This document shows, piece by piece, positions 10,987 to 22,566 of a stretch of 64,000 bases of DNA. The stretch is from NCBI GenBank assembly GCA_020746835.1, contig JAGPNK010000001.1:1736001-1800000 (forward strand). Direction: 5' to 3'. The DNA is from Stachybotrys elegans (lineage: Eukaryota; Ascomycota; Sordariomycetes; Hypocreales; Stachybotryaceae). The stretch's first letter is position 1. Each line of letters starts with the position of its first letter. The notes under the pieces were generated by a model. The model made no database searches. It saw nothing but the letters and a program-made list of their open reading frames with translations, and was not told the DNA's origin. The position numbers were made by a program, and so were the translations under genes.

Positions 10987-12951
10987 CTACACGGCGTAAT
11001 CCCCCCAAACGGCACGCCACCTCCCCTCGTCCTCTCTCAGCGGCCCGTCCAGCCGACCAAACCTCGCCGGCAAGCCCGTGTTCGCTTCCGGCAGACACAC
11101 CCACTCCCTCACGCAGTCCGGCACCTCCTCCTTGACATGCGCGATGCAGATGAGCGCCTGCCGATACGACAGGCCCTCCACCCTGACGGTGCCAGCCTTT
11201 GCCTCCTCGCTTTCCACGATGCGGATCCCCTCGTACGTCTTGTTCTCGCCCTCGTCCAGGAACAGCGTGCACTTGTCGCGGACGGCGTCGTCCATGCCGC
11301 TAAACGCCTCGTCCAGCACGACCACGTCGGGTGCCTTGATCATGGACCGGATGAAGAGCGCGACTCGCTGCGCGCTGAAGGACAGCTTGCCAAAGAGATG
11401 CTCGTCCGCCCAGCCAAGTTCGTCACCGGCGGAAGCAGCTGGCGCCGTCGGCGCATTGGGGTTCAATTCTGCCGCGAACCATCTCAGCGCTGCTTCCACC
11501 TTGCCCTTGGCTGTGGCATCCAGGTCCGGCTTCGTAAGAAACGTATCCGCCCAGGCGCTCTCAATGACCCGCCTGATGGTCAAGCTGCGAGGCATATGCT
11601 GATGAACCTCTGGGCTGGAGTGCCCAACGCGCGCTTGGATATCCCAAAAGGTAAGAGGCCGTCTCCCGCTCCCGGGCTCCGGTAGGCGGCTCTGCCCAAA
11701 CAGCTTGATGGGAAGAGAGTACGTCTGTGGATGATCCGAGCATAGCAGCGACACAATCGTAGTCTTCCCGGAGCCGTTGGGACCAAAGACGCCCCAGCGC
11801 TCGCCCCGGCGCACTGTCCAGAAGAGACCGTCCCTTGGACCGTCCACAGTTTCCTGTGACCAGTTGCCCAGGGCCACCTTGTCGCCGTATCGGACTCTGC
11901 AGCCCTCCATCTCCACAAGAGGCTCGGCATTGGCATTGACAGGTCGCAGCTGAAGTGCCTCTTGTTTCTGGTCCCGATTATCATGGGACCGCGCAGAATC
12001 CTGAGAAGGCAGCACGCGTCCAACATCGGCCAGCGAATGGATAGGAAGCTTGACATCCTCGGCCAGCCGACCCAGCTTGACGCCCTGGATATACTTCTTG
12101 AGCCCGTCCAGAACAAGCTCCTTGGGCCCCATGGAGCCGACCTGGCTGTCCGTCCTGAGATATACCAAGTGCGTAATCCACTCCGGCAGGGGATCTTGTG
12201 GCCGGGCACTCAGTATCAGGCGGGGACTGGCCTTTTCGGCGAGTGACTGCAGTAGAGGACTTAGACCTGTCACGGTGGGCGGATCCAGTCCCATGAAAGG
12301 CTCGTCAAGCAGCAACACCTCGGGTCTCGTGAGGAGTGCTCGAGCAATTCTGGCCCGTCTACCTTGACCATTGCTCAGAAACGTGACCGGCAGATCGAGG
12401 AGGTGTTCCAGTCGTAGATCCCCGACGACGCGGGAGAGCAGCTCGGACGGCACGGCGCCTCCACCGTCGGGGAACGTATCAGACGGGTTCAGCTCCGTGT
12501 TACCCAGAAGGAAATCCCGGAGCGAAAAGTCAGTCAACTCTCTCCGCGACTCATAGCGCGCAGACAGATACGCAGACGTAGCCGCCGCCGCCGCCGCCGC
12601 ACCACCCAGCGCCCCAGACGCCTGCTCCGCGTCGAACCCCACATACTGCACGGCCAGCTGCGGCGTCTTCAGCCTGGACGGCACGGCGTCTGAGGACAGG
12701 TAGGGGAAGGACCGAGCTGTCGGGGGCTCGCAGAGCAGCCGGCCCCTCAGGACCTGCAGGAGCGTCGTCTTGCCCGAGAGCGAGGGCCCTACGATGCACC
12801 AATTCTGCGGCGGCGCAGCTGCGGACGGCAGCTCGAAGCTCAGGTCGCTGAACAGAGGCGGGTTTGCGTGCGCCGTGGCCGCGTTGGGGTGCTGTCTGTA
12901 AAAGGTGCCATTGGCGATGCGGATGATGGGTGACCGTGACGAAGACCGCAT
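10987..12951 (-). CDS. Soluble twin-domain ABC ATPase (YDR061W/ModF-like)
   Basis: A single exon encodes 654 residues with two ABC nucleotide-binding domains and no membrane segments, the arrangement of yeast YDR061W and bacterial ModF-like ATPases. The first domain has Walker A GPSLSGKTT (Lys61), signature LSNGQ at 192-196 and Walker B LLLDEPFMGLD. The second has Walker A GPNGSGKTT (Lys396), a degenerate signature reading LSFSAQR instead of LSGGQ, and Walker B VVVLDEAFSGMD. Asymmetric sites of this kind are common where one ATP site is regulatory; that is an inference here. Substrate and location are unknown; mitochondrial association has been suggested for relatives, and I see no strong targeting peptide. 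It is transcribed divergently from UMP1. Confidence 0.85.
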   Translation of the reverse strand: MRSSSRSPIIRIANGTFYRQHPNAATAHANPPLFSDLSFELPSAAAPPQNWCIVGPSLSGKTTLLQVLRGRLLCEPPTARSFPYLSSDAVPSRLKTPQLAVQYVGFDAEQASGALGGAAAAAAATSAYLSARYESRRELTDFSLRDFLLGNTELNPSDTFPDGGGAVPSELLSRVVGDLRLEHLLDLPVTFLSNGQGRRARIARALLTRPEVLLLDEPFMGLDPPTVTGLSPLLQSLAEKASPRLILSARPQDPLPEWITHLVYLRTDSQVGSMGPKELVLDGLKKYIQGVKLGRLAEDVKLPIHSLADVGRVLPSQDSARSHDNRDQKQEALQLRPVNANAEPLVEMEGCRVRYGDKVALGNWSQETVDGPRDGLFWTVRRGERWGVFGPNGSGKTTIVSLLCSDHPQTYSLPIKLFGQSRLPEPGSGRRPLTFWDIQARVGHSSPEVHQHMPRSLTIRRVIESAWADTFLTKPDLDATAKGKVEAALRWFAAELNPNAPTAPAASAGDELGWADEHLFGKLSFSAQRVALFIRSMIKAPDVVVLDEAFSGMDDAVRDKCTLFLDEGENKTYEGIRIVESEEAKAGTVRVEGLSYRQALICIAHVKEEVPDCVREWVCLPEANTGLPARFGRLDGPLREDEGRWRAVWGDYAV

Positions 12952-13401
12952 GATGTAAATTGGGAGATCAAAGATGGCTCACACCGAGCTCACATGGCGC
13001 CAGAAACAAAAGGACAAAACCGCAAGCGACAAGGGCTCGTTATAACTAGTACATAGGTTAGTAGTTCAAGCTCTCGTCACAGCTTCGGTTTGGTTAATCC
13101 GGGATCGGCGTCAAAGGCGAAAGGTGAGCAATTCACAAAGGTGGATTGGAGTGTGGCGGTGGAGGCTGGTGCATCATCTTCTAGGCCCCTCCGCCCCCCT
13201 CTGCCATTCAAGCTCCAGCGGGACGCGAGGCTACCTGGGAGCCTGAACCGCACAGCCAGCCAAAGCGAGCTTCCATCACCAAATCGCCATCCCGACAACA
13301 GCCCACGGTACAAGATTCGCGACGACTTTCCGCAACCTCTCTCGACCATACCCGCAATTCAGCTTCATTGATTCTCAGCCGCAGAGCACCAATCCGTCAA
13401 G
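12952..13401. promoter_or_regulatory. Bidirectional promoter region of the ABC ATPase and UMP1
   Basis: A 450-bp divergent gap. An open frame on the plus strand at 13090-13371 has no start context or homology that I recognise and probably lies in the UMP1 leader. No proteasome-type control element was found by eye. Confidence 0.4.
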
Positions 13402-13931
13402 ATGGTAAGCCAGACCCAAGCCCACCGCATCCGCCGTCCACCCGTCATCCATCTAACACATGGGCTTCCCTCCAGTCGATGCGCATCGTCCCCGCCGCCT
13501 CCAACCCCCAGAGCTTCTCCCACACCGCCAGGAACAACACGTCGGCCCCCTCGGCCCCCGGCATCCACGATACGCTGCGTCACGGCGTCGGCCCCTCGGT
13601 CGTCGACGACAAGCTGCAGCTGCCCAGCTCCGCGCACCCCCTCGAGTCCCGCCTCAAGAACTGGGAGGCCACGCAGGAGGCTGCCCGCATGGAGTCCCTC
13701 AAGCGAACCTTTGGCATGGCTGAGCCTATCCGCCGCGGCATGGAGCTCAAGATTGTCCGCGACGGCGAGTGGCGGCCCATGGCTCTCGGCGGTGGCCTGC
13801 CCAGCGTCCACGAGGATATCCTGAGGGGCCGCGACGATACCCTCACCTGGGAGGACGTCTTCACGGGCGATGAGATGCGAACCGTGCCGGGCATGCACGA
13901 TGAGATGGAGAAGAAGCTCAAGATTCAATAG
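13402..13931 (+). CDS. UMP1: Proteasome maturation factor Ump1
   Basis: Ump1 is the assembly chaperone of the 20S proteasome: it sits in the half-proteasome, checks beta-subunit incorporation, and becomes the first substrate after dimerisation. The first exon is just the start codon (13402-13404); after a 71-nt intron the second exon (13476-13931) encodes the rest, 152 residues in all, as expected for the family. Recognisable segments are HDTLRHGVGPS, HPLESRLKNWEATQ and RRGMELKIVRDGEWRP, followed by the conserved tail ending in the helix around DEMEKKL. An ATG-only first exon is unusual, but the GTAAG donor and CCTCCAG acceptor are strong. A start at the in-frame ATG two codons into exon 2 would remove only two residues. 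Confidence 0.93.
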
Positions 13932-14534
13932 ATGTAACCGGCTCTATACCCTCCTTTGCAAGGCACGAATATGAGCATCAATCATGACGACTGGGCCCTG
14001 GGCACTTTCACAAGGATATCTGGTCGCTAGGGAACATTCGCTCCGACGAGAAGCAATGATGAGAAAAGGTGCACGGCTGCTCCAGCCCGCTAGGTGACGA
14101 CCCCGGTAAAGGCTAGATGAAAGTGTATTGAGGCCATGAAGAATAAATAATAGAATGACTAGTCAGGAACAAATGCATTTGTACATAAAGTGACGCCTGT
14201 ATTGACTCCGCAAAGCCCACAACGTGCCGCGGCTCTCTCCCCGTCGATCCGCTGCGTTGCGCTGCCATGATTAATCCAAAAGCAAAACAAATCCACAAGC
14301 CAAAGCGAGGCAGGATGCCTCCGCTGGGGAGGCTGAATGTGTATGTACGGTCGTGACGCTCGACACGCTCGGCGAGCGGCGTTGTCGTAGTAGAAGGTGT
14401 GCTGTTTGCTCGTTCTATGGATTTGGGAAGCCCAAGAATCCGCAACAAAAAGAAGGGTGAAAGGAAACAAATCCCACAAAGACTCATGCAGTAGACTCCG
14501 ATCCACAGAACCCTTGGCCAACAGGATGCAGCCA
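13932..14534. other. Convergent 3' region of UMP1 and the UBL3-like gene
   Basis: A 603-bp stretch between two converging genes, presumably both 3' UTRs and terminators. An AATAAATAA run lies near 14144. The minus-strand open frames here have no supportable coding content. Confidence 0.5.
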
Positions 14535-15390
14535 TCATAGTATCACACAGCAGCCACGCGATCCCTGCTGGTTGTTGTTGTTGGCTCCAGAGCCGGGATT
14601 TTTGCTTCCCGTCTTGGGCTCCTCCTCATCCAGATCCTGGGGGCGGACACTCATGTGAACCACGTTTGGACTCTCTGTGCTGAATTGGTATTCTACACAA
14701 AACTCGTTAGTCAATCGTTTCCTCCTCATCTTATTCTTGGACATGTGGAAGAAAAGAAAAAGAAAAAGAAGAAAAAAAGAGGGCGAATCAAAGATAACAC
14801 ATACTCTTCAAGGGCTCCTTATCATCCAGTAGTTTGCCGAAATGAATGAGGCGTATGCTGCTGGGACTGGCCGGCTTGGCTTCCCAGTCACTCCTCCACT
14901 CTCGGAGGATAAGCTCTTTGAGGGTGTAGATGCTGATGCTGAAGGGATCGGGTTGGCCTTGGTCCGTCTGCTCGGGCATCGCCACGTTTCTACGGCTAAG
15001 ATACTTGGCATCAAGACGATAGGGATGTCTACTCCCAGTCGTCAGGAGGAGGGTGATGTTGCAGACGGGATCTTCGGGCCCGCTCGGCGTAATGGCGTTG
15101 ATATCATCTTGAGCAGGACCGATGGCCAGGCCAGAGTCCTGTCGCTCGGCCAAGGGCGCCGAGGCCGTCGTGTCGCGCTCCTTGCCCTTGGCGGTGGGCT
15201 GAGAGGCTTCTGCGGGTTTGGATGTTCCCTCCTGATCTGCAGGTCCGGGCTTAGCATCGTCGGCGGATGGCTCGCCCTCGGCCGCCTGCTGAGCGACATT
15301 CTCCAAGGGCACCGCATCGGAGGGCTCGGCGAGGCGGGCTTCTTCGGCGGGGTTGCCACCGGCCATGGTGGCCTCAGGGACTGTCGACAT
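14535..15390 (-). CDS. UBL3/MUB-like membrane-anchored ubiquitin-fold protein
   Basis: Exons 15390-14805 and 14692-14535 (112-nt intron) give 247 residues. The first 105 residues are Pro/Ala/Glu-rich and disordered. A Rad60-SLD-type ubiquitin fold follows from about residue 108 (CNITLLLTTGSRHPYRL, then LKELILREW, IRLIHFGKLLDD, and PNVVHMSVRP). The last residues are CCVIL: the terminal CVIL is a CaaX box whose Leu predicts geranylgeranylation, and the neighbouring Cys is a possible palmitoylation site. This is the layout of plant MUBs and animal UBL3, which tether E2 enzymes at membranes and help sort proteins into vesicles. There is no C-terminal Gly-Gly, so it is not a conjugated modifier. 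The long N-terminal extension is unlike plant MUBs. Confidence 0.87.
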
Positions 15391-18330
15391 CGTGTGCGCG
15401 GAGAGTGTGGTGAGATGGGTAGGCGGCGGAGGAGGAGCGGGAGACTGCTGGCACTGAAGCAGCCAGGGCGTAGGTCAGGCAGAGCAAGCCGGGCAAGGCG
15501 ACTCAGACTCAATTCATTCGATAGCCGGGGGCCGCGACGTCTGTTTCGGAGGACGGGCGAGGCGAAGCCAGACGGTGGGACTGGTGGTCTACCAGTTCAA
15601 TGTTGGTAGACGATCCTCCTTTGAGTCCGGGAATCCGGGGGTGGGGGTGAGACGAAGCAAGGCGGCGAATGGAATGGCAGCTGAGCGAGCGACCTGCTGG
15701 AGGGAATGAGGTGTGCAAGCAAGCGGGCTGAGCGAGTCGCGCAGGGCGATAAATGGAAAAGCAATGCTGTGCGGTACTGACGGGCGACTGTGGATGCGGA
15801 TGCGGGCGTATGCGTAAGTATGGAGAGCAGAGGTCGGAGGGCCCGATGGGGGATTGTGGTGAGAGTATTTGTCAAAGGGGAAAGTAGCAGTAGAGGATGA
15901 CAAGAGTGAGTGAGCGAGCGATGGATGATGAAAACAAAATGCTCGTGCTTCTCCAGCTACCTCCCCAGCAGCACTATGTAAGCTAGGCCAAGAGGTACCT
16001 TGGCTACCCTTACCGGCCTTGGGCTTAGGACAATCGGGTTTCTCCCCCAAGTTTCCTACAATAGAACTGGCGGGAACCGCAATCGCAGGCGCGAACTGGG
16101 GTCAGGATCTTTAGGGACTAGGCTGGAGTTAATGGATGGGTACTTAAGTACTTACCTCCAAGTGCAAGCTGGGGGGAGGTACGGCGTACTAGGTAGGTGG
16201 TCCAGGCAGTAATCTACCAGTACCTAACCGCTGGCAAGGTACATAAGGCAGGCCAGGTTTAGTACCCAACCTCGACGTGCTTCTTTCCACCAGGCCAAGT
16301 CTGTGAACAGCACCGTGTCGCTGTTGACTGACATGTACCTACTGCTATGCCGTGAAGTGCGAGGCCCTACTACTATGTAATCTAGTAGTAGCTAATGTAT
16401 GCCAAGTTATAGCCATTGGGTGAGCCAAGAGGCATTTGGTCACGGGCACTGCCCAGGACATGCATGTATGGGACGCCCCACAGCCTTATCTCTCTCTCTC
16501 TACTCTCTTTTCTCGGAGCGACTCCTCACGCTGAGCGAGCGCATGGGCGAACGAGGTCCACTAACCGTCAATCAAAAAGTCTAGTGGAGGTGCAAAGGTT
16601 CGGCCCTCTTCCACGGACGGTTTAAACCACGCCAGGCCGTGTCTGAGACACGCACTCGAATAAAGGCAGACTCAGAGCAGGCCAATTGAAAGGACCCGAC
16701 TATGATATGGAGTTGACGCATGGTCATGCGGTGATGGGGACCAAGACACGGGCAAGGCGGTCGACTACATAGGGGAGAAAGGAATGCTGTGTTTCTAGAT
16801 GCCATACGGGAGCGTGGGTGCCGTGGGACCCGCTACCTAGCCATCTTGAGCCGAAGCCGGGAAAGATGATCATTAAACAGCCAAGAAGTCCTCTTCACAA
16901 GTGTATGGACTTATGGTGACGACGCCTCGACAAGGGCAACATGATCTGATCCGAGATTCACACCTACCTACCCGGGCTTAACTTATGCACTCGGTAGATT
17001 CCAGTTCCACGCCCCGGATAAAGCTTCATCACCGATCCACCCTTCTCCATTCTTCCCCCTATGACCATGACGCCTGGCTGGCAGCATATACGCATATACA
17101 CGTATTAGTAGACGGGTGTCTGTCTACACGCTCGTTATATCATGCCATCACAGCCGCACTCTCTTGTTGCTTTTCTTTTTCGTCTTTTTCGTCTTTTTCT
17201 TCTTTTCTTACACTAATCTCCTATTTCCCTTCCTTCGTATCCACTTGGCCTCGCCAGTCAAGGCTGAACCATTCCTCTCGCCGCCCGCCAGCGCGGATCT
17301 TTGCCTTTGCGAATCACGCCCCGTCGTGCGCCGTCACAGTCCTGAGCCCTACTAATAACAGTTCCGTTCTAGAATCCCCGTTTTGCCCGTGCTAGAACGG
17401 GGAAACCGTTATCCTCCCTTCCCCTCCCTTGCTCAGTGCTTCCAGGTCCAGAATGCCGCCACTCGCGGACAGACCGTGCCACAGCTGAGGCTCATCTCGA
17501 CTTCCAGCATGTCGTCTCCGTCCGTTGAGGAAAACCTGCAGGCAGCAATCAAACAGCGTCATCAATTGCTCGCCTGCATGTTTGGGGATGCCGACTGTCA
17601 TTTCGGTTAGCTGTCATACAGGTAAGATGACAGGAGAGATGCTGTGGCCCAGTAGTGAATCTAATCCATGCTATATGCACGGTAAACTGAGCCTCGCGAG
17701 CCTTTATGCCTTCATGGATGGGGACAGGCGAAATGTTTAGCTCCGCGGACCTTCATTAAATCTGTTTCACATGAATCAACCATTCACCAACCCCGGCCTT
17801 GCTCTGAGGAAATCCTCTCCCATCCACGGCGCACAGCACCACCGGCTTGCTCTTCGTCGGAAGTGCCTTGTCCCAAATGATTCTCTCTTGGCTTCAAGAC
17901 TCTGTAGTTTTCTAAATCGCTTGCCAAAGCCTAGACAAACCCAAACACCATACCATGCCCTGGCTTCGTGTCCTTCATGACCTCCCATAGCCCCGCCTCT
18001 ACACACCACTGAGACTCTCACCTCTCAGCTCCTCGATGTTTGGCGCAACCACCCGAGGTAGTGGCTCGGCAAATAAACGAGGCCGGATTCCCAAAAGCCT
18101 AAAGGTCCAAGGGCGGAATGCGGCACCCGGCACGCTGTTCGTGGGCCCGTCATGACATGCATCCATCTTGGCACAGCATGCTTACGCGTATTGCATCCCA
18201 CTGGCTTCTTAGTCACTCCAACCAATATTGGTTCTCTCACTTCCTCATCCATCGTCGATTGCCCAATAGGTCTCTCGACCGGCTGAGGGTCTCGGGTGTA
18301 TGCACATCATCCTGCCCACGCCTGTCGCAC
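15391..18330. other. 2.9-kb intergenic region
   Basis: The right edge of the UBL3-like gene's promoter (15391-15950) is rich in GAGCGAG-type repeats. From 16135 to 16400 there is a cluster of TACCTA/TAGGTA and GTACTTAAGTAC-like short palindromes. A CT microsatellite lies at 16489-16512. A strongly pyrimidine-rich tract at 17155-17230 on the plus strand resembles a fungal core promoter and precedes a 33-codon open frame described separately. I see no full gene. Confidence 0.5.
17509..17610 (+). CDS. Possible short ORF or non-coding transcript
   Basis: An ATG at 17509 opens 33 codons beginning MSSPSVEENLQAAIKQ and ending at TAG 17608. It lies about 280 bp downstream of a CT-rich, promoter-like tract. 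GTTAGC and GTAAGA donor-like sites follow immediately, so it might be the first exon of a small spliced gene, but I could not find a convincing second exon. No homology is recognised. It may equally be chance. Confidence 0.18.
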   Translation: MSSPSVEENLQAAIKQRHQLLACMFGDADCHFG

Positions 18331-20822
18331 TCACAGAGATAACAAGTCACCATGGCTCCCGGCGCCTTGGGCCGGGTGCAGAACAGCCTGTGGTGCGTGG
18401 GCATTCACAACATAGCCCGTCACGTTGTCGCCGCCGCCGAAGACATCGTCGGCCTGAGACATGCGCATTGCAGCCATCTGTTGCGTTCCGATGCCCGAGA
18501 AGTATGCATCCGCATCACTGACGGCCTGTGCAAGGTTGCCTCCGTTGCCACCTCCTGCATCGCGGGTTCGCAGGTCCATGTCTGTGGGCTGGTCACCCCG
18601 ACCAAACATGCTCAGGACCTTTTGCTTGTCTTCCTCGCTTCCGTGATCCTGTCTTTGTAGTGCGGGTGAGTCATGTAGCTTGCGCGGGCGTGCTGATCGG
18701 AAGACTGTCTGCACTGGCTTGAGGTAGATGGTCGCCAGGGTGCCAACGTTGAGGCACATCTCCTCGAGCGTGAGAGGGTCGAGCCGCTCTGATTCTGCCG
18801 TAATGGCGGGCTTCTCGCCCATGACGATTTGTTTGGCGGCGTTCATGTCTGTCGAGAGCAGCCTCCAATACATGTACGCTCTGTCTCGCAGGTCGGGGTT
18901 ATCAGTCTCCTCGGTAGCCCACTTCAGCACCTTTGGCACAAGCTCCTGGCCCTTTGTCGGCCGCTGGATGAAGAGCTTCACAGTCGCTGTCAATAGCGCC
19001 AGCTGAACCTCGACCGGCTCTTCGGCGAACGAGTACAAGAAATCCTCCAGTAGGGCGTCGCTATTCTCGATGCGGTCTGCGTACTGGCCGATAACCCACA
19101 CCATGGCTGCCTTGGCCTCTGGCTCGTCAAGTGAGTCCAGATGCTCGCACAAAATACCGATGATGGATTCGTACTGGTTCGGATACTTGCGGAAGATGTT
19201 GCGGATCACTACGGTGGCCTCTTGCACAATGTAAGTGACCTTGGTGGCGACCAGATCCAGCAGCAGGCTGATGCACTGCCTGGCTGCGGGCTCAATCTTG
19301 ATGGCGAGCTTGCCTATCGCTCGGACGGCCTTTCGAACAAAGTGAACGTCGATTTCTGTGGCGTATTCTCTCAGCTCGGTCAACACCTCCTCGATATTGC
19401 TTTGGGTTGCCAGCATAAAAATAAGCTCTAGCTTGGTGACCTTGACGTAGATGGGGTCGTTGTACTTGCAAAAGAAGACGCGAATGTCATTCTTCAGCAC
19501 CTCGGGTCGCCGTTGCAGAATGAGCAGAGCATTTCGCAGTGCCAGGTACTGCACTTCGGGCCCCTTTGCAAGCAACGTAACTAGTGGCGGTGAAAGCTTT
19601 CGGCACAGAGCGGTGATCTGCTTTTGGTCCGAAATGTAGTTCATAAGGTAGAGGACTACGCGAATGCAGGTCAAGACCACGGATGAATTGGAGTGAGAGA
19701 GACGCGGCGTGATGCGTTCTGCAAGCAGGGAAGCTTCACCAGAATCCTGTGGCACATAGGACATGAGTGCTTCCAGGATGTAGGTCTGTCCCCATCTGAA
19801 CCATGTCAGCGATAATTACGTGGCTTGATCGGCATACTTACTCGGAGCAATCAGGCAGGATTGCGACCATTTTGGATGCATTGGCATAGTCAATAGTTAG
19901 CTTGATAGCATCGCTCCTCTCCCAGATATCCATCAGCCCGGCCAGCGAACTGGCCACGACGGTGGGGTTGTCATCCTTGAGCAGGGCGTTGAGGCGATCG
20001 ATCAGATCGGATTGCTCAACCATGTGTTTATCGTGGTCGTAGAGTTTGGCCACGCAGAAAGCCGCCGTCTTTCGCACATACGGATCTGGGTCCCTCAAAA
20101 GCGCCTTGACAAGGGGCACGGTGGCTTCCACAAACTCTCTTACATGGATATAGGACATGGTTCGAAGTGCCAACGCGCGGACAAGAGGGTTATGATCCTC
20201 CATGTCCTACCCAGCGTCAGACATTATTGCCAATCAACACGGAACTCGTTACTTACATGCTGCAACACAGGGATCGCCTTGACAGCAATCTCGGGACGTA
20301 TACGAGCATAGTTTACCAAGAATAAGAAACACCTGCGCATTGTAAGCCTCCAATAGTCCCAAGTCGTGTAGGAGCGGCGATCGACTTACATCTTCTTGAT
20401 CTCCAGGCTGGGAATGTCCATGCACCCGACAATATCGGGGAAAAGGGCGACCATGTCGTTGTTGCTCATTGTCATGTTGGCCACAATCTTCTTCAAGGCA
20501 GTCTTTTTGGCCGTGTAGTTCTTGTCCTTCTTGCCACCGCTATTCAGCTCGAGGCGCAGCTCAGTAACTTTGCCCTGGGCACTCTTTAGTCTTGGCTCTG
20601 CAAAAAGCGCTGGCGGTACGTATGGGAGAAACATGACGGGGGGATGACGCTTGTCATGACAATGGCGGGAAGGCCGCAGGTACAATCGTATCGGTGTAAA
20701 TGGGATATTGAGATAGCAGAGGGCCGCTGGTATTCCCAATATACTGCGAGGGGAAAAGGGTAGAGTTCTAGGCTTACTCGAGCGAAAAGCTTGGAGTCTC
20801 CCCCTCCGGCGGAACTCGACAT
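18331..20822 (-). CDS. APL2: AP-1 clathrin adaptor beta subunit (beta-adaptin)
   Basis: Beta-adaptin is the large AP-1 subunit that binds clathrin and dileucine cargo at the trans-Golgi and endosomes. Five exons (20822-20778, 20574-20390, 20332-20257, 20206-19842, 19795-18331) give 711 residues in frame. After MSSSAGGGDSKLFAR the adaptin trunk starts at GKVTELRLELNSGGKKDKN and continues as HEAT-like repeats to about residue 590 (EIKKMCFLFLVNYARI, VRKTAAFCVAKLYDHD, GQTYILEAL, VRKAVRAIGKLAIKIE). A Gly/Gln-rich hinge follows and the chain ends in GDLLSL, a possible clathrin-box-like motif. The appendage domain of animal beta-adaptins is absent, as in yeast Apl2. The first intron is long (203 nt) and passes over weaker acceptors; the CCCAG at 20575 gives the conserved join. 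It is divergent from EMC4. Confidence 0.93.
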
Positions 20823-21491
20823 GGTGGTTATATTTATAAAAATATATCAAGTTCCTATCTGTTCTAGGTGTCGCTTCTGGGCCAGCTGGGGTCGAGTTGG
20901 GTGCTCTCGAGCTGTCAACCCCTCACGCCGGACTATCTGTCTGTCGATGGTGTCGGACGTCCCAATTGGACCAGGGATTCGAAGGAGGTATGCAACATAA
21001 ACGAGCTGATGGAGGGGTGGCGTCACATGCGCAAGGACAAGCCAATCTTCGGGGTGTGGAGGGTCTCGCGGTGCACAGAACAAGTATGGCGTATCCACGG
21101 GCGCGGTTCGGAGGGCGCCTTCGCTCGTGTCGTTGCTCGTCAGTGGCTTTTGGGTCGCACGCCGCGATCGTAGGTTGCTGTTGAGACGGTGTCGGTTCTT
21201 GTTCAGGTGGAAAAGGAGAGCTCTCAGGGCCCGACAACCAATAGCGGCGCGCCCTCAATCGTTCCACTGGCTGGGCTGCTGGAATCGATAAGCAGTTGCA
21301 ATTAACCGAGCCCGCAGCTTCCTGTACCAACTTGAAGTGGGTCGATCTAGCGACGTCTTAGCACCTGCCTTTGCCTCACACAACCATCTACGTAGGCGGC
21401 ATCTACAATTTCGACGACGATTCAGCTCCCGCATCTCCCCCCAGCGCGCCGCCGCCCAGCGACCCGTTACACGTAATTTGAGCGATCCGAC
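20823..21491. promoter_or_regulatory. Divergent promoter region of APL2 and EMC4
   Basis: A 669-bp head-to-head gap. Open frames on both strands at 20850-21330 overlap each other and look like chance in GC-rich DNA. No specific element identified. Confidence 0.4.
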
Positions 21492-22157
21492 ATGTCTTCG
21501 ACCAAGAACAGCACCCCCGGCTGGGTCGCGCAGATCGAGCGCCCCCCGGCCTCCAAGGGCAAATCAGCCGGAATCCCCGATCCTCTCGGCTTCACCACCT
21601 CGTCCTACAGCGGCGCCGTAAAGGTATGCGACGAATGCGACGGAGCGCTCTCATTCTACAAGAGCTGATTTCTTTTCAGAAACAAAGCAAGGATGCCAAG
21701 GTCCAGCCGCGCAAGCCGCCCACGCCCGAGGAAATGGACACGCTCAAGGTGAAGAAGGCCTGGGAGGTTGCTCTCGCGCCCGTCAAGGGTCTGCCCATGA
21801 CCGCCATCATGATGTACATGTCTGGAAACTCGCTTCAGATCTTCAGCATCATGATGGTTTTCATGGCGTTCAAGAACCCGCTGATGGGCTTGATAAACAC
21901 GAACATGGCTTTCGAGAGGTTCCAGTCTGAGGGAAATGCTGGCCAAATTCTGCAGACGAAGCTGGTGTACGTGGCCATGCAGCTGCTGGCGCTGGCAGTT
22001 GGTGTCTGGAAGGTCAATGCGATGGGATTGTTGCCGTAGGTTTTCACCATACCCCAGACTGAGCGCTACTGACCTTTGATATAGCACAACACGCTCGGAC
22101 TGGCTCATGTGGGAGCTGCAGAGACAGCCTCTCGAATATGCCGTTAGTGCGCTATGA
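21492..22157 (+). CDS. EMC4: ER membrane protein complex subunit 4
   Basis: EMC4 is a membrane subunit of the ER membrane protein complex, the insertase for tail-anchored and some multipass proteins. Three exons (21492-21623, 21680-22035, 22085-22157) give 186 residues, normal for the family. The cytosolic N-terminus contains the DPLGFTTSSYSG segment; the DUF1077 core starts at KKAWEVALAPVKGLPMTAIM, with the hallmark MYMSGNSLQIFSIMM. Hydrophobic helices lie near residues 85-100, 105-120 and 150-170, and the chain ends TTRSDWLMWE...LEYAVSAL. The third exon is needed to complete the conserved C-terminus. No irregularities. Confidence 0.95.
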
Positions 22158-22566
22158 ATACCATGAATAGACTGTATAAATACCAAGACTTGAATGACCA
22201 GCCTCGGCTCGCCACATACTGTACAGTCTTCCCGCCCAGACCGGCATAGTGCAAAAAGACCGCCGGTGCTGGTCGAGATATGGCTGCGCTTTTGTAATCG
22301 CATGCACAATATATCACAGAAGTCGTTCAGTTATGTAGGAACACAGCTCCATCACCCACAGACTGAACGTCGATGTCCTCAAAAACGGCTCCCAGTGCGG
22401 TGGTGCTCCCGCCCACCTAATACGATGACTAAGCAGGACACCCCAACTTCTGAATTACGTAGCTTGAAGCCCATCAAGCTTCTCCATACAACGTGGTCGA
22501 CCAAGGCGCTCAAAGAAGTGAAGTGGCGAGTGCACTGCTGCATTGCAAGTTATTTCCGAGGAATTA
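22158..22566. other. Intergenic region between EMC4 and UFE1
   Basis: A 409-bp tandem gap that must hold the EMC4 terminator and UFE1 promoter. Nothing specific seen. Confidence 0.4.
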
